A DNA stretch of 64,000 nt, taken from Actinomadura hallensis. Lineage in GTDB: Bacteria; Actinomycetota; Actinomycetes; Streptosporangiales; Streptosporangiaceae. The DNA lies in the NCBI RefSeq assembly GCF_006716765.1, contig NZ_VFPO01000001.1:2976001-3040000 (forward strand), given 5' to 3'. A model generated the notes under the pieces. The model did not search any database, was not told the origin of the DNA, and saw nothing but the letters and a program-made list of their open reading frames with translations. A program made the position numbers and the translations under genes. The first letter of the stretch is position 1; every line of letters begins with the position of its first letter. This document shows, piece after piece, positions 1 through 8,939 of this stretch.

Positions 1-23
1 GACGGGGTGGCAGGGTTCAGGGC

Positions 24-1910
24 ATGAGCCAACCGCTGCGGGTCGGCAACGCCTCCGGGTTCTACGGGGACCGCTTCTCGGCCGTCCGGGAGATGCTGGA
101 GGGCGGGCCGCTGGACGTCCTGACCGGCGACTATCTCGCCGAGCTGACGATGCTCATCCTGGGCCGCGGCAAGATGAAGGACCCGGACGCCGGGTACGCC
201 GCCACGTTCTTGCGGCAGATGGAGGAGTGCCTCGGGCTCGCCGCGGACAAGGGCGTGAAGGTCGTCACGAACGCCGGCGGGCTCAACCCGCGCGGTCTCG
301 CGGAACGGCTGCGCGAGCTGGCCGGGCGGCTCGGGATCGAGGTGCGCGTCGCCCACGTCGAGGGCGACGACCTGCTGGGGCGTGCGGAGGAGCTGGGGTT
401 CGCCGACTCGCGCTACGGACGTCCGCTCACGGCCAACGCCTACCTGGGGGCGTGGGGGATCGCCGAGTGCCTTCGCCGCGGGGCGGACGTCGTGGTCACC
501 GGCCGCGTCACGGACGCGTCCCTGGTGGTGGGGCCGGCCGCGGCGCACTTCGGGTGGGCGCGGGACGACTGGGACGCGCTGGCGGGGGCGACCGTCGCCG
601 GGCACGTCCTGGAGTGCGGGGCCCAGGCCACGGGCGGCAACTACGCGTTCTTCGAAGAGATCTACAACGTAAAGGCGCCGGGTTTTCCGGTCGCGGAGGT
701 CCGGGACGACGGCTCCTGTGTGATCACCAAGCACGAGGGGACGGGCGGCGCGGTCACCGTCGAGACCGTCACGGCACAGCTGCTGTACGAGATCGGCGGA
801 CCCCACTACGCCGGTCCGGACGTGACGACGCGCTTCGACACGATCGAGCTGGCGCCCGACGGGCCCGACCGGGTGCGGATCAGCGGTGTCAGGGGCGTCC
901 CGCCGCCGCCGACGACCAAGGTCTGCCTGAACCATCTCGGCGGCCACCGCAACGAGATGACCTTCGTGCTGACGGGCCTCGGCATCGAGGCCAAGGCGGA
1001 ACTCGCCAAAAGGCAGCTGGAGGCGGCGTTCGGCGATGCGCGGCCGGCCCGTGTGGAGTGGACGCTGATCGGTACCGCCAAGCCCGACCCCGCCACGCAG
1101 GGGGAGGCCACGGCGCTGCTGAGGTGCGCCGTCCTCGACCCTGACCCGGCGAAGGTCGGCCGGGCGTTCAGCGGTGCGGCCGTCGAACTGGGGCTCGCCG
1201 GCTATCCCGGCTTCACGATGACGTCCCCGCCGGGGAAGGGGAGCCCCTACGGCGTCTACACGCCCGCGTACGTCCCGAACGAGACCGTCGAGCACGTCGC
1301 GGTCACGCACGAGGGCGAGCGCGTCGCCATCCCGCCCGCGCCTGCCGTGACCCCGTACGGCGACGCGGGGACCGAAGCGGCGGCCCCAGAAGAGCCGTCC
1401 CCAGAAGAGCCGTCCCCAGAAGAGGCGGCGGCCCTACAAGAAGCGGCGGCAGGAAGCGACACGGTTTCCGCCCAGTCCCCGCCCGCCCGGGGGGACCAGC
1501 CCACTCCCAGTGTCCACTCCGCAGGTCAGGCCACGGGCGCAGAATCGGCGACTGTGGACGACGCCGCCCGGCAGGCCGCGGTCAGGCGGGTGCCGCTCGG
1601 GCGGGTCGCCGGGGCCCGCAGCGGGGACAAGGGCGGGGACGCCAACATCGGCGTCTGGGCCCGGACGGACGAGCAGTGGCGCTGGCTGGAGCCGTTCCTC
1701 ACCGTCGAGCGGTTCCGTGAGCTGCTGCCCGAGACGCGCGACCACGTCGTGCACCGGCATGTGCTGCCCAACCTCCGCGCGGTCAACTTCGTCGTCGAAG
1801 GGCTGCTGCAGGAGGGCGTGTCGGCGTCGACCCGGTTCGACCCGCAGGGCAAGGCGCTCGGGGAGTGGCTGCGGTCCCGCCACGTCGACATCCCGGAGGC
1901 ACTTCTGTGA
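24..1910 (+). CDS. AtuA-like (DUF1446) acyclic terpene/acyl-CoA utilization protein
   Basis: The N-terminal part, roughly residues 1-440, is an AtuA/DUF1446 domain. It contains the typical glycine-rich stretch VVTNAGGLNPRGLAERLREL and a conserved TGRVTDASLVVGPA segment. A low-complexity linker (about 450-515) follows, containing a Pro-Glu-Glu repeat encoded by 15-base tandem units at 1384-1424. The C-terminal ~100 residues form the small AtuA C-terminal domain with ARSGDKGGDANIGV. Members of this family accompany geranyl-CoA or methylcrotonyl-CoA carboxylase genes; their biochemical role is not settled. The gene is first in a four-gene operon and its stop overlaps the next start (GTGA). The 628-residue length fits the two-domain actinobacterial form. 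ATG at 24 was chosen because a weak purine-rich site precedes it. The true operon start may lie upstream of the window. Confidence 0.85.
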   Translation: MSQPLRVGNASGFYGDRFSAVREMLEGGPLDVLTGDYLAELTMLILGRGKMKDPDAGYAATFLRQMEECLGLAADKGVKVVTNAGGLNPRGLAERLRELAGRLGIEVRVAHVEGDDLLGRAEELGFADSRYGRPLTANAYLGAWGIAECLRRGADVVVTGRVTDASLVVGPAAAHFGWARDDWDALAGATVAGHVLECGAQATGGNYAFFEEIYNVKAPGFPVAEVRDDGSCVITKHEGTGGAVTVETVTAQLLYEIGGPHYAGPDVTTRFDTIELAPDGPDRVRISGVRGVPPPPTTKVCLNHLGGHRNEMTFVLTGLGIEAKAELAKRQLEAAFGDARPARVEWTLIGTAKPDPATQGEATALLRCAVLDPDPAKVGRAFSGAAVELGLAGYPGFTMTSPPGKGSPYGVYTPAYVPNETVEHVAVTHEGERVAIPPAPAVTPYGDAGTEAAAPEEPSPEEPSPEEAAALQEAAAGSDTVSAQSPPARGDQPTPSVHSAGQATGAESATVDDAARQAAVRRVPLGRVAGARSGDKGGDANIGVWARTDEQWRWLEPFLTVERFRELLPETRDHVVHRHVLPNLRAVNFVVEGLLQEGVSASTRFDPQGKALGEWLRSRHVDIPEALL

Positions 1911-3499
1911 GGCTCAAGAGCACGCTCGACACGCGCGGCCCCGAGTACCGGGAACGCCGCGCGGCCATGCTGGAGAAGCTGGCGGCCCTGGAGGCCGAGC
2001 ACGCCAAGGCCCTCGCGGGCGGCGGCGAGAAGTACGTCGAGCGGCACCGCGAACGCGGGAAGATGCTCGCGCGGGAGCGGATCGAGCTGCTGCTCGACCC
2101 CGACTCGCCGTTCCTGGAGCTGAGCCCCCTCGCCGCGTGGGGCAGCGACTTCCCCGTCGGCGCGAGCGTCGTCACCGGCATCGGCGTCGTCGAGGGCGTG
2201 GAATGCGTGATCGTCGCGAACGACCCCACGGTGCGGGGCGGCGCCAGCAACCCGTGGTCGGTGAAGAAGACCTTCCGGGCGGCCGACATCGCCCTGGAGA
2301 ACCGGCTCCCCCTGATCAACCTGGTCGAGTCGGGCGGCGCGGACCTGCCGACGCAGAAGGAGATCTTCATCCCGGGCGGGCGGCTCTTCCGCGACCTGAC
2401 CCGGCTGTCGGCGGCGGGCGTCCCGACGATCGCGCTGGTGTTCGGCAACTCCACCGCGGGCGGCGCGTACGTCCCGGGCATGTGCGACTACGTCGTGATG
2501 GTCAAGGAGCGCGCGAAGGTGTTCCTCGGCGGCCCGCCGCTGGTGAAGATGGCGACGGGGGAGGAGGCCGGCGACGAGGAGCTCGGCGGCGCCGAGATGC
2601 ACGCCCGCTCCTCGGGCCTCGCCGACTACATGGCCGTGGACGAGGCGGACGCGCTGCGCCTCGGCCGCCAGATCGTCCGGAACCTCAACCACCGCAAGCT
2701 CGGCCCCGCGCCCGGCCCGGTGGAGGAACCGCTGTACGACGCGGAGGAACTGGCCGGCATCGTCCCCGAGGACCTGAAGATCCCGTTCGACCCGCGCGAG
2801 GTCATCGCCCGGATCGCGGACGGCTCCCGCTTCGAGGAGTTCAAACCGCTGTACGGGACGAGCCTGGTCACCGGCTGGGCGCGCCTCCACGGCTACCCGA
2901 TCGGGATCCTCGCCAACGCGCAGGGCGTCCTGTTCAGCGAGGAGTCGCAGAAGGCCGCGCAGTTCATCCAGCTGGCCAACCAGAGCGACACGCCGCTGCT
3001 GTTCCTGCACAACACGACCGGCTACATGGTCGGCAAGGAGTACGAGCAGGCCGGGATCATCAAACACGGCGCCCTGATGATCAACGCGGTGGCGAACAGC
3101 CGGGTGCCGCACCTCACGGTCGTGATGGGCGCCTCGTACGGGGCGGGCAACTACGGCATGTGCGGCCGGGCGTACGACCCGCGGTTCCTGTTCACGTGGC
3201 CGAGCGCGAAGTCGGCGGTGATGGGCCCGCAGCAGCTCGCCGGCGTCCTGTCGATCGTGGCGCGGCAGGCGGCGGAGGCCCGCGGCCAGGCCTACGACGA
3301 GGAGCAGGACCGCGCGATGCGGGAGATGGTCGAGAAACAGATCGAGCAGGAGTCGCTGCCGTTCTTCCTGTCGGGACGCCTGTACGACGACGGCGTGATC
3401 GACCCGCGGGACACCCGCACCGTCCTCGGCCTGTGCCTGTCCGCCGTCCACAACGCGCCCGTGCGCGGAGCCGACGGCTTCGGCGTCTTCCGGATGTGA
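1907..3499 (+). CDS. Acyl-CoA carboxylase carboxyltransferase (beta) subunit
   Basis: This is a 530-residue biotin-dependent carboxyltransferase. It moves carboxyl from carboxybiotin to an acyl-CoA such as 3-methylcrotonyl-CoA or geranyl-CoA. The N half carries VRGGASNPWSVKKTFRAADI and FGNSTAGGAYVPGMCDYVVM. The C half carries ASYGAGNYGMCGRAYDPRF, the acyl-CoA loop characteristic of methylcrotonyl/geranyl-CoA carboxylases rather than propionyl-CoA carboxylase. The GTG start at 1907 is preferred: GGAGG lies at 1895-1899 with 7-base spacing, and it overlaps the upstream stop by four bases, so translation is probably coupled. It is followed directly by the biotin carboxylase subunit, which completes the enzyme. 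Whether leucine or acyclic terpenes are the physiological source cannot be decided from sequence. Confidence 0.93.
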   Translation: MRLKSTLDTRGPEYRERRAAMLEKLAALEAEHAKALAGGGEKYVERHRERGKMLARERIELLLDPDSPFLELSPLAAWGSDFPVGASVVTGIGVVEGVECVIVANDPTVRGGASNPWSVKKTFRAADIALENRLPLINLVESGGADLPTQKEIFIPGGRLFRDLTRLSAAGVPTIALVFGNSTAGGAYVPGMCDYVVMVKERAKVFLGGPPLVKMATGEEAGDEELGGAEMHARSSGLADYMAVDEADALRLGRQIVRNLNHRKLGPAPGPVEEPLYDAEELAGIVPEDLKIPFDPREVIARIADGSRFEEFKPLYGTSLVTGWARLHGYPIGILANAQGVLFSEESQKAAQFIQLANQSDTPLLFLHNTTGYMVGKEYEQAGIIKHGALMINAVANSRVPHLTVVMGASYGAGNYGMCGRAYDPRFLFTWPSAKSAVMGPQQLAGVLSIVARQAAEARGQAYDEEQDRAMREMVEKQIEQESLPFFLSGRLYDDGVIDPRDTRTVLGLCLSAVHNAPVRGADGFGVFRM

Positions 3500-3504
3500 G
3501 CCTG

Positions 3505-5466
3505 ATGATCAAATCTGTGCTGGTCGCCAACCGCGGTGAGATCGCCCGCCGGGTCGTGCGGGCCTGCCGGGACCTCGGCATCGCGACGGTCGCCGTCCAC
3601 TCCGACGCGGACGCGGACGCGCCCCACGTCCGGGAGGCCGACGTCGCCGGGCGGCTGCCGGGGGCGACCCCGGCGGAGACGTACCTGTCGGCCGAGCGGC
3701 TCCTCGCCGTGGCCCGCGCCGCCGGAGCGGACGCCGTCCACCCGGGCTACGGGTTCCTGTCGGAGAACGCGGAGTTCGCACGGGCGGTGACCGGCGCCGG
3801 GCTGACCTGGATCGGCCCGCCGCCGGAGGCGATCGCCGCGATGGGCTCCAAGATCGAGGCGAAGAAGCTGATGGCCGCCGCGGACGTCCCGGTGCTGCCG
3901 GAGCTGGACCCCGCCCGCGTGACCGCCGCGGACTTCCCGCTGCTGGTGAAGGCGTCCGCGGGCGGAGGCGGGCGCGGCATGCGGGTCGTCCGGGCGCCGG
4001 ACGAGCTGGCGGACGCCGTCGCGGGCGCCCGCCGCGAGGCCGAGTCGGCGTTCGGCGACCCGACCGTGTTCTGCGAGCCGCTGCTGGAGAACGCCCGCCA
4101 CATCGAGGTGCAGATCGTCGCGGACGCGCACGGCGGCGTCTGGGCGCTCGGCGAGCGCGAATGCTCGATCCAGCGCCGCCACCAGAAGATCGTCGAGGAG
4201 GCGCCGTCGCCGGCGGTCGGTCCCGGGCTCCGCGCCGCGCTGTGCGACGCGGCGGCGAACGCGGCCCGCGCGATCGGGTACACGGGCGCGGGCACGGTCG
4301 AGTTTATGCTCGCCCCCGACGGGCGGTTCTTCTTCCTGGAGGTCAACACCCGCCTCCAGGTCGAGCACCCGGTCACCGAGTGCGTGTACGGGGTCGACCT
4401 CGTCCGCCTGCAGATCGAGATCGCCGAGGGGGCGCGGCTCCCGGACGCGGCGCCCGAGCCGCGCGGCCACGCCATCGAGGTCCGCCTGTACGCCGAGGAC
4501 CCCGCCCGCGACTGGCGGCCCGGCAGCGGCCCCCTGCACACGTTCGAGGTGCCGGACGTCGACGCCGAGTTCGCCGTGCCCGCGTCCTACGGGCTGCGGC
4601 TCGACAGCGGGGTGGAGAGCGGCGGCGAGATCGGCGTCCACTACGACCCGATGCTCGCCAAGCTGATCGCGTGGGCGCCCACCCGGCGGGCCGCGGCCCG
4701 CCGCCTCGCGGCCGCCCTGCGCGGCGCCCGCCTCCACGGGCCCGCCACCAACCGCGAGCTGCTCGTGCGGGTGCTGGAGGAACCCGGCTTCCTGGACGGC
4801 GACACCGACACCGGCTACCTGGACCGGGTCGGCCTCGACGCCCTCGCCGCGCCGCTCGCCGGCGAGGACGCGGTCCGCCTGTCCGCCCTGGCCGCCGCGC
4901 TGGCCGCGGCCGCCGCGGACCGGGCGGCGGCGAAGACCCTCGGCGGGCTCCCGCCGGGCTGGCGCAACGTCCGGTCCCAGCCGCAGCGCAGGACGTTCGA
5001 GGGCCCCGCCGGCCAGATCGTCGTCGACTACTACCTGCACCGGGGGGAGCTGGTGTCGGAGCTGTGCCCCGGCGCCGCGCTGGTGACCGCCGCGCCGGAC
5101 CGGGTCGTCCTGGAGCGCGACGGCCTCCGCGAGACGTTCACGGTGGTCACGGCGGGCGACGCGGTGTACGTCGACTCCCGCCTCGGCCCGGTGGAGTTCC
5201 GGGCCGTCCCCCGGTTCACCGACCCGAGCAGCCAGATCGCCCCCGGATCGCTCCTGGCGCCCATGCCGGGGACCGTGCTGCGCGTCGAGACCGAAGTCGG
5301 AGCGGAGGTCGCCGACGGGCAGACCCTCGTCGTCCTGGAGGCGATGAAGATGGAACACCGCATCGCGGCGCCGTCCTCGGGGACGGTCGCGACACTGAAC
5401 GTCACGGCGGGACAGCAGGTCGAGTCCGGCGCCGTCCTCGCCGTCATCGAAGGGAACCCCGCATGA
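3505..5466 (+). CDS. Biotin carboxylase / biotin carrier (alpha) subunit of acyl-CoA carboxylase
   Basis: This 653-residue subunit carboxylates its own biotin using ATP and bicarbonate. In order it shows the N-terminal domain (IKSVLVANRGEIARRVVRAC), the ATP-grasp region with the glycine loop KASAGGGGRGMRVV, EVNTRLQVEHPVTE of the active site, a ~150-residue linker region, and a C-terminal biotinyl domain with the acceptor lysine in VVLEAMKMEHRIAA. ATG at 3505 gives the family-typical N-terminus. An in-frame GTG at 3496 overlaps the upstream stop and is a plausible alternative. The 3' end overlaps the acyl-CoA dehydrogenase start by ATGA. Together with the preceding carboxyltransferase it forms a two-subunit acyl-CoA carboxylase. 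Confidence 0.93.
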   Translation: MIKSVLVANRGEIARRVVRACRDLGIATVAVHSDADADAPHVREADVAGRLPGATPAETYLSAERLLAVARAAGADAVHPGYGFLSENAEFARAVTGAGLTWIGPPPEAIAAMGSKIEAKKLMAAADVPVLPELDPARVTAADFPLLVKASAGGGGRGMRVVRAPDELADAVAGARREAESAFGDPTVFCEPLLENARHIEVQIVADAHGGVWALGERECSIQRRHQKIVEEAPSPAVGPGLRAALCDAAANAARAIGYTGAGTVEFMLAPDGRFFFLEVNTRLQVEHPVTECVYGVDLVRLQIEIAEGARLPDAAPEPRGHAIEVRLYAEDPARDWRPGSGPLHTFEVPDVDAEFAVPASYGLRLDSGVESGGEIGVHYDPMLAKLIAWAPTRRAAARRLAAALRGARLHGPATNRELLVRVLEEPGFLDGDTDTGYLDRVGLDALAAPLAGEDAVRLSALAAALAAAAADRAAAKTLGGLPPGWRNVRSQPQRRTFEGPAGQIVVDYYLHRGELVSELCPGAALVTAAPDRVVLERDGLRETFTVVTAGDAVYVDSRLGPVEFRAVPRFTDPSSQIAPGSLLAPMPGTVLRVETEVGAEVADGQTLVVLEAMKMEHRIAAPSSGTVATLNVTAGQQVESGAVLAVIEGNPA

Positions 5467-6617
5467 GCTTCGTCGAGTCGGAGGAGCGGCAGGCGCTGCG
5501 CGAGGCCGTCGCCGAGCTGGGCGCCAAGTACGGCGCGTCCTACTACGTGGAGCGCGCCAAGACCGGGCGCAAGACCGACGAGCTGTGGGACGAGGCCGGG
5601 CGGCTCGGCTACCTCGGCGTGAACGTCCCCGAGGAGTACGGCGGCGGTGGCGGCGGCATCGGCGACCTCGCCGCCGTGTGCGAGGAGCTGGCCGCGGCGG
5701 GCTGCCCGCTGCTGCTCATGGTCGTCTCCCCGGCGATCTGCGCCACGATCATCGCGCGGTACGGGACGGAGGAGCAGAAGCGGCACTGGCTGCCGCGGTT
5801 CGCGGACGGGTCGGTGAAGATGGCGTTCGCGATCACCGAGCCCGACGCCGGCTCCAACTCCCACCGCATCACCACGACCGCCCGCCGGGACGGCGACGGG
5901 TGGGTGCTGAACGGGCAGAAGACGTTCATCTCCGGCGTGGACGAGGCCGACGCCGTCATGGTCGTCAGCCGCACCGAGGACCAGAAGGGCAACCTGCGCC
6001 CCTCCCTGTTCATCGTCCCGACCGGCGCGGACGGCTTCACGTGGACGCCGATCGACATGGAGATCGTGTCGCCGGAGAAGCAGTTCGTCTGCCACCTCGA
6101 CGACGTCCGGCTGGACTACGACGCGCTGGTCGGCGACGAGGACGGCGGCCTGCTGCAGCTGTTCGCCGGCCTGAACCCGGAACGGATCATGGCGTCCGCC
6201 ATGGGCGCCGGGATCGGCCGCCTCGCCCTCGGCAAGGCCACCGCCTACGCGCGGGAACGGCAGGTCTTCAAGACCCCGATCGGCGCCCACCAGGGCCTCG
6301 CCCACCCGCTCGCCGCCGCGAAGATCGAGCTGGAGCTGGCGCGGCTGATGGCGCAGAAGGCCGCCTGGCTCTACGACACCGGCGACGACGAGGGCGCGGG
6401 CGAGGCCGCGAACATGGCCAAGTACGCCACCGCGGAGGCGGCGATCCACTGCGTCGACCAGGCCATCCAGACCCACGGCGGCAACGGCCTGACCTCCGAG
6501 TACGGCGTCGGGATGCTCGCGGGGGTCGTGCGGCTGATGCGCATCGCCCCGGTCAGCCGCGAAATGATCCTGAACTACGTCGCGCAGCACACCCTGGGCC
6601 TGCCCAAGTCGTACTGA
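5463..6617 (+). CDS. Acyl-CoA dehydrogenase
   Basis: This is a 384-residue FAD enzyme oxidising acyl-CoA to 2-enoyl-CoA and passing electrons to electron-transfer flavoprotein. The three-part fold is visible: an N-terminal helical domain, a middle beta domain with FAITEPDAGSNSHRI and WVLNGQKTFISGVDEAD, and a C-terminal helical domain ending in QTHGGNGLTSEYGVG. ATG at 5463 overlaps the preceding stop by four bases. Position in the operon suggests it makes the substrate of the adjacent carboxylase (isovaleryl-CoA to methylcrotonyl-CoA, or citronellyl-CoA to geranyl-CoA). Substrate assignment is inference. It is the last gene of the operon; a convergent gene ends 49 bases downstream. Confidence 0.92.
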   Translation: MSFVESEERQALREAVAELGAKYGASYYVERAKTGRKTDELWDEAGRLGYLGVNVPEEYGGGGGGIGDLAAVCEELAAAGCPLLLMVVSPAICATIIARYGTEEQKRHWLPRFADGSVKMAFAITEPDAGSNSHRITTTARRDGDGWVLNGQKTFISGVDEADAVMVVSRTEDQKGNLRPSLFIVPTGADGFTWTPIDMEIVSPEKQFVCHLDDVRLDYDALVGDEDGGLLQLFAGLNPERIMASAMGAGIGRLALGKATAYARERQVFKTPIGAHQGLAHPLAAAKIELELARLMAQKAAWLYDTGDDEGAGEAANMAKYATAEAAIHCVDQAIQTHGGNGLTSEYGVGMLAGVVRLMRIAPVSREMILNYVAQHTLGLPKSY

Positions 6618-6665
6618 CCCCGCGGCCGTGGCGGCGCGGAGGCGCCATGACGGGCGTCTCCGCTG

Positions 6666-7250
6666 CTACGGGTGCTCCTGCCGGGCGGCCAGCGCCTCGA
6701 CCTGCGCCTCCAGGGGGACGGGCGCGGTCAGGCGGTTGTCGATGGCCGTGTGGGGGACCGGCGGCGGCTCGTTCGGCCGCATGCGCTCGGTGAAGGCGCC
6801 GAAGTTCGCCAGCTTGCCGGTGTCGCGGGGCGAGCCGCGCTCCTCCAGGCGGCGGCGCAGCGTCGCGGCGTCCGTGCGGATCCACACCAGGTGCACCGGC
6901 GGGCCGCCCAGGGAGGCGGTCCACTCCGCCCAGCGGTCCGGGTCCCGGATGTGGCCGGTGAACGGGGCGCTGAGCAGCACGGGGCAGCCGTGGGAGCGGA
7001 TCTCGCGGGCCGTCGCGGTCATCCCCGCGTACTCGTGCGGCTTGACGTGCGCGTCGTACCAGGGGCCCTCCCGCTCGCCCGGGTCGCGGCTGCCCGCCGC
7101 GAGCACGGCCTCCACGAACGGCCCGTACACGGTGTCCTTGTCCAGCAGGGCGGGGACGGGACGCAGCCGCGCCAGCAGCAGGCCGGCGACGGTGCTCTTG
7201 CCGGCGCCGGGCGGGCCCGCCACCACCCAGACCGGCGCGGGGGCGGTCAC
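6666..7250 (-). CDS. P-loop ATPase/kinase (AAA_33-like)
   Basis: This small 194-residue P-loop protein has a Walker A motif near the N-terminus ([10 protein letters not shown]). It has no obvious Walker B of AAA+ machines, so it resembles the single-domain AAA_33 or zeta-like kinase group that phosphorylates small molecules. An [10 protein letters not shown] segment resembles the LID arginine region of such kinases. GTG at 7250 was chosen: it overlaps the stop of the upstream enolase-like gene by GTGA, indicating translational coupling. The substrate is unknown. Because the partner protein lacks enolase chemistry, the pair could be a regulatory or binding module rather than a catabolic pathway. 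Confidence 0.75.
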   Translation of the reverse strand: MTAPAPVWVVAGPPGAGKSTVAGLLLARLRPVPALLDKDTVYGPFVEAVLAAGSRDPGEREGPWYDAHVKPHEYAGMTATAREIRSHGCPVLLSAPFTGHIRDPDRWAEWTASLGGPPVHLVWIRTDAATLRRRLEERGSPRDTGKLANFGAFTERMRPNEPPPVPHTAIDNRLTAPVPLEAQVEALAARQEHP

Positions 7251-8305
7251 GCCGTCAGGCGCAGGCGGCGGGTCGCGAGCCGCTCGATGCGCCCGTCGTC
7301 GACCTCGTGGCCGAGGCCCGGCTGGGTGAGGGGGACGCCGACGACGCCGCCGGACGAGCGGACGGGCGGCGTCACGAACGCCGGGCCGCCCGCCGGGTCG
7401 GACACGTCGCTCGGCAGCGTGCAGCCCGGCAGCGACGCCAGCGCCACCGCGGCGGCCTGGCCGATGCCGAACGCTCCGCCGCCGCTGCACCACACGTCCC
7501 ACCCCGCCGCGTACGCTAGGTCGTGCGCGCTGCGCGCCGCGGTCAGCCCGCCGAGCCGGTCCGGCCGCAGGTGCAGCGCGCGGCCCGCCTCCAGCGTCAG
7601 GGCCGCGTCGAGGGTCTCCAGGTCGCCGACGGCCGGGGCGACGGCGGTCCCGACCCGCAGCTGGAGCCGGGCGTGCGCGGCCAGGTCGCCCTCCGCGAAC
7701 GGGCGCTCGATCGCCGCGAGGCCGTAGGCGTCCAGCCCCTCCAGGACGGCCATGTGCTCGGGCGACTCGGTGTAGGAGTGGCCCGCGTCCGCGATGACCG
7801 CGAGCGCCGGATACGCCTCCCGGATCGCGCGGACCGGCTCGATGTCCCAGCCGGGCCGGATGTCCACGGTGACGCGGGTGTGCCCCGCCCCGACGGCCCG
7901 GTTCACCCGGGCCGCGACGGTCTCCGGCTCCGGCACCGGAGGAATCCGCGAACCGGTCACGATGGACGTGCGGGTGCCGCCGAGGGCGTGCGCGAGCGGC
8001 ATGCCCCGCGCCCGGCACCACAGGTCCCAGCAGGCGGTGTCGATCGCGGCGGCCGCCTCGCGGGCGCCGAAGTCGGCGGCGGCGGACACGTCCTCGGGGC
8101 GGTCCAGCTCCAGCCCGACCAGCGCCGGCCCCATGCGCTCCTCGATGTCGGCCCACGCCCGGCTCAGATCGCCGGGGCCGGCCGGGACGGGCATCTCGCC
8201 CCACCCGACCGCGTCGCCTCCGCTGAGGCGAACCAGGACGCTCTCGGGCCGCCGCCCGCGCGGCATCACCACGCGGTAGACATCGCAGCCATCGATCCGG
8301 GGCAC
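7247..8305 (-). CDS. Enolase-superfamily protein with degenerate active site
   Basis: This 352-residue protein aligns by eye over its full length with N-succinylamino-acid racemase/o-succinylbenzoate synthase enzymes of the enolase superfamily. It has an N-terminal capping domain and a C-terminal barrel including [15 protein letters not shown] and [12 protein letters not shown]. The catalytic KxK at the end of strand two is T146-V147-D148. The second catalytic lysine, normally in IKPGRVGG, is Arg247 in LRPDRLGG. Metal ligands Asp173 and Glu200 remain, but the third ligand position seems altered. Ordinary racemase or synthase activity is therefore unlikely. GTG at 8305 has a GGAAAGG site upstream. 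It is coupled to the downstream kinase gene by a 4-base overlap. Confidence 0.78.
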   Translation of the reverse strand: MPRIDGCDVYRVVMPRGRRPESVLVRLSGGDAVGWGEMPVPAGPGDLSRAWADIEERMGPALVGLELDRPEDVSAAADFGAREAAAAIDTACWDLWCRARGMPLAHALGGTRTSIVTGSRIPPVPEPETVAARVNRAVGAGHTRVTVDIRPGWDIEPVRAIREAYPALAVIADAGHSYTESPEHMAVLEGLDAYGLAAIERPFAEGDLAAHARLQLRVGTAVAPAVGDLETLDAALTLEAGRALHLRPDRLGGLTAARSAHDLAYAAGWDVWCSGGGAFGIGQAAAVALASLPGCTLPSDVSDPAGGPAFVTPPVRSSGGVVGVPLTQPGLGHEVDDGRIERLATRRLRLTA

Positions 8306-8422
8306 CGCACCGCCTTTCCGGGATTGTTCGGGTATTCGGTCACTTCCATGATCCCCCCTCTGGGCGGCCGCAAGGCCGTCGCAAGCCGGGGAGATTCCTC
8401 GGGCGCGGGGAGAACGCGCGGG

Positions 8423-8893
8423 TCAGGCGGGGCCGGGCGGCTCCGGGGCCCCGCCGCCGAGCCGCCGCAGGAACGGCCGCAGCGGACGCCGCTCGTAACC
8501 GCCGTCGGCGAGGCCGGCGCGCCGCTCGAACGGGTTGAACGACGCCCAGTCCCCGCACAGCAGCATCGACGCGGCGGCGCACACACCGTACAGCGGGATC
8601 ATGGGCAGGCCGAGGCACCAGGCGTACTGCGTCGCGTGCCGCGCCTCGTGGCGCATCAGCCGCGACCCGTCGGCCAGGCGGGACGCGTCGCCGCGCAGCA
8701 GGACCACGTTCCCGACCGTGAACACGGACGCGACCGGGAACGGCGGCCGGTACCCGCCGGCGACCAGCAGCCCGTCCGGGCCGCGCCGCACGCCGCGGGG
8801 CCCGCGGGCGGCGGTCACGGCCAGCAGCAGACCCAGGGCGGTCGACAGGTTCAGCGCGTTGGCGACCTGCCGCAGGCGGTACGACGGTTTCAC
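8423..8893 (-). CDS. Small hypothetical protein with HExxHxxQ metalloprotease-like motif
   Basis: This 156-residue protein has one or two hydrophobic stretches (about 13-30 and 92-112). Between them lies HEARHATQ at residues 82-89, matching the zinc-binding HExxH motif with the extra glutamine found in DUF4157/eCIS-core-like domains. A peptidase function is inferred only from the motif; a third zinc ligand is not obvious. The C-terminus is proline/glycine rich and probably disordered. It lies just downstream (same strand) of two LytR-CpsA-Psr genes, 47 bases from the nearest, so it may be co-transcribed with cell-envelope functions. Confidence 0.65.
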   Translation of the reverse strand: MKPSYRLRQVANALNLSTALGLLLAVTAARGPRGVRRGPDGLLVAGGYRPPFPVASVFTVGNVVLLRGDASRLADGSRLMRHEARHATQYAWCLGLPMIPLYGVCAAASMLLCGDWASFNPFERRAGLADGGYERRPLRPFLRRLGGGAPEPPGPA

Positions 8894-8939
8894 ACGTCCA
8901 GTGTCGCGCGGGAGGGGCCCGGCGGGGGAGGAACCGGGG

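Noticed and set aside
1526..3451. Long open frame on the minus strand across the carboxyltransferase gene
   Set aside because: It is the shadow of a high-GC gene: Arg/Ala/Asp-rich translation with no recognisable domain, opposite a well-supported gene. Similar long shadows (3292-5358, 23428-25629, 27254-30199, 46401-48278, 53249-55909) were dismissed for the same reason.
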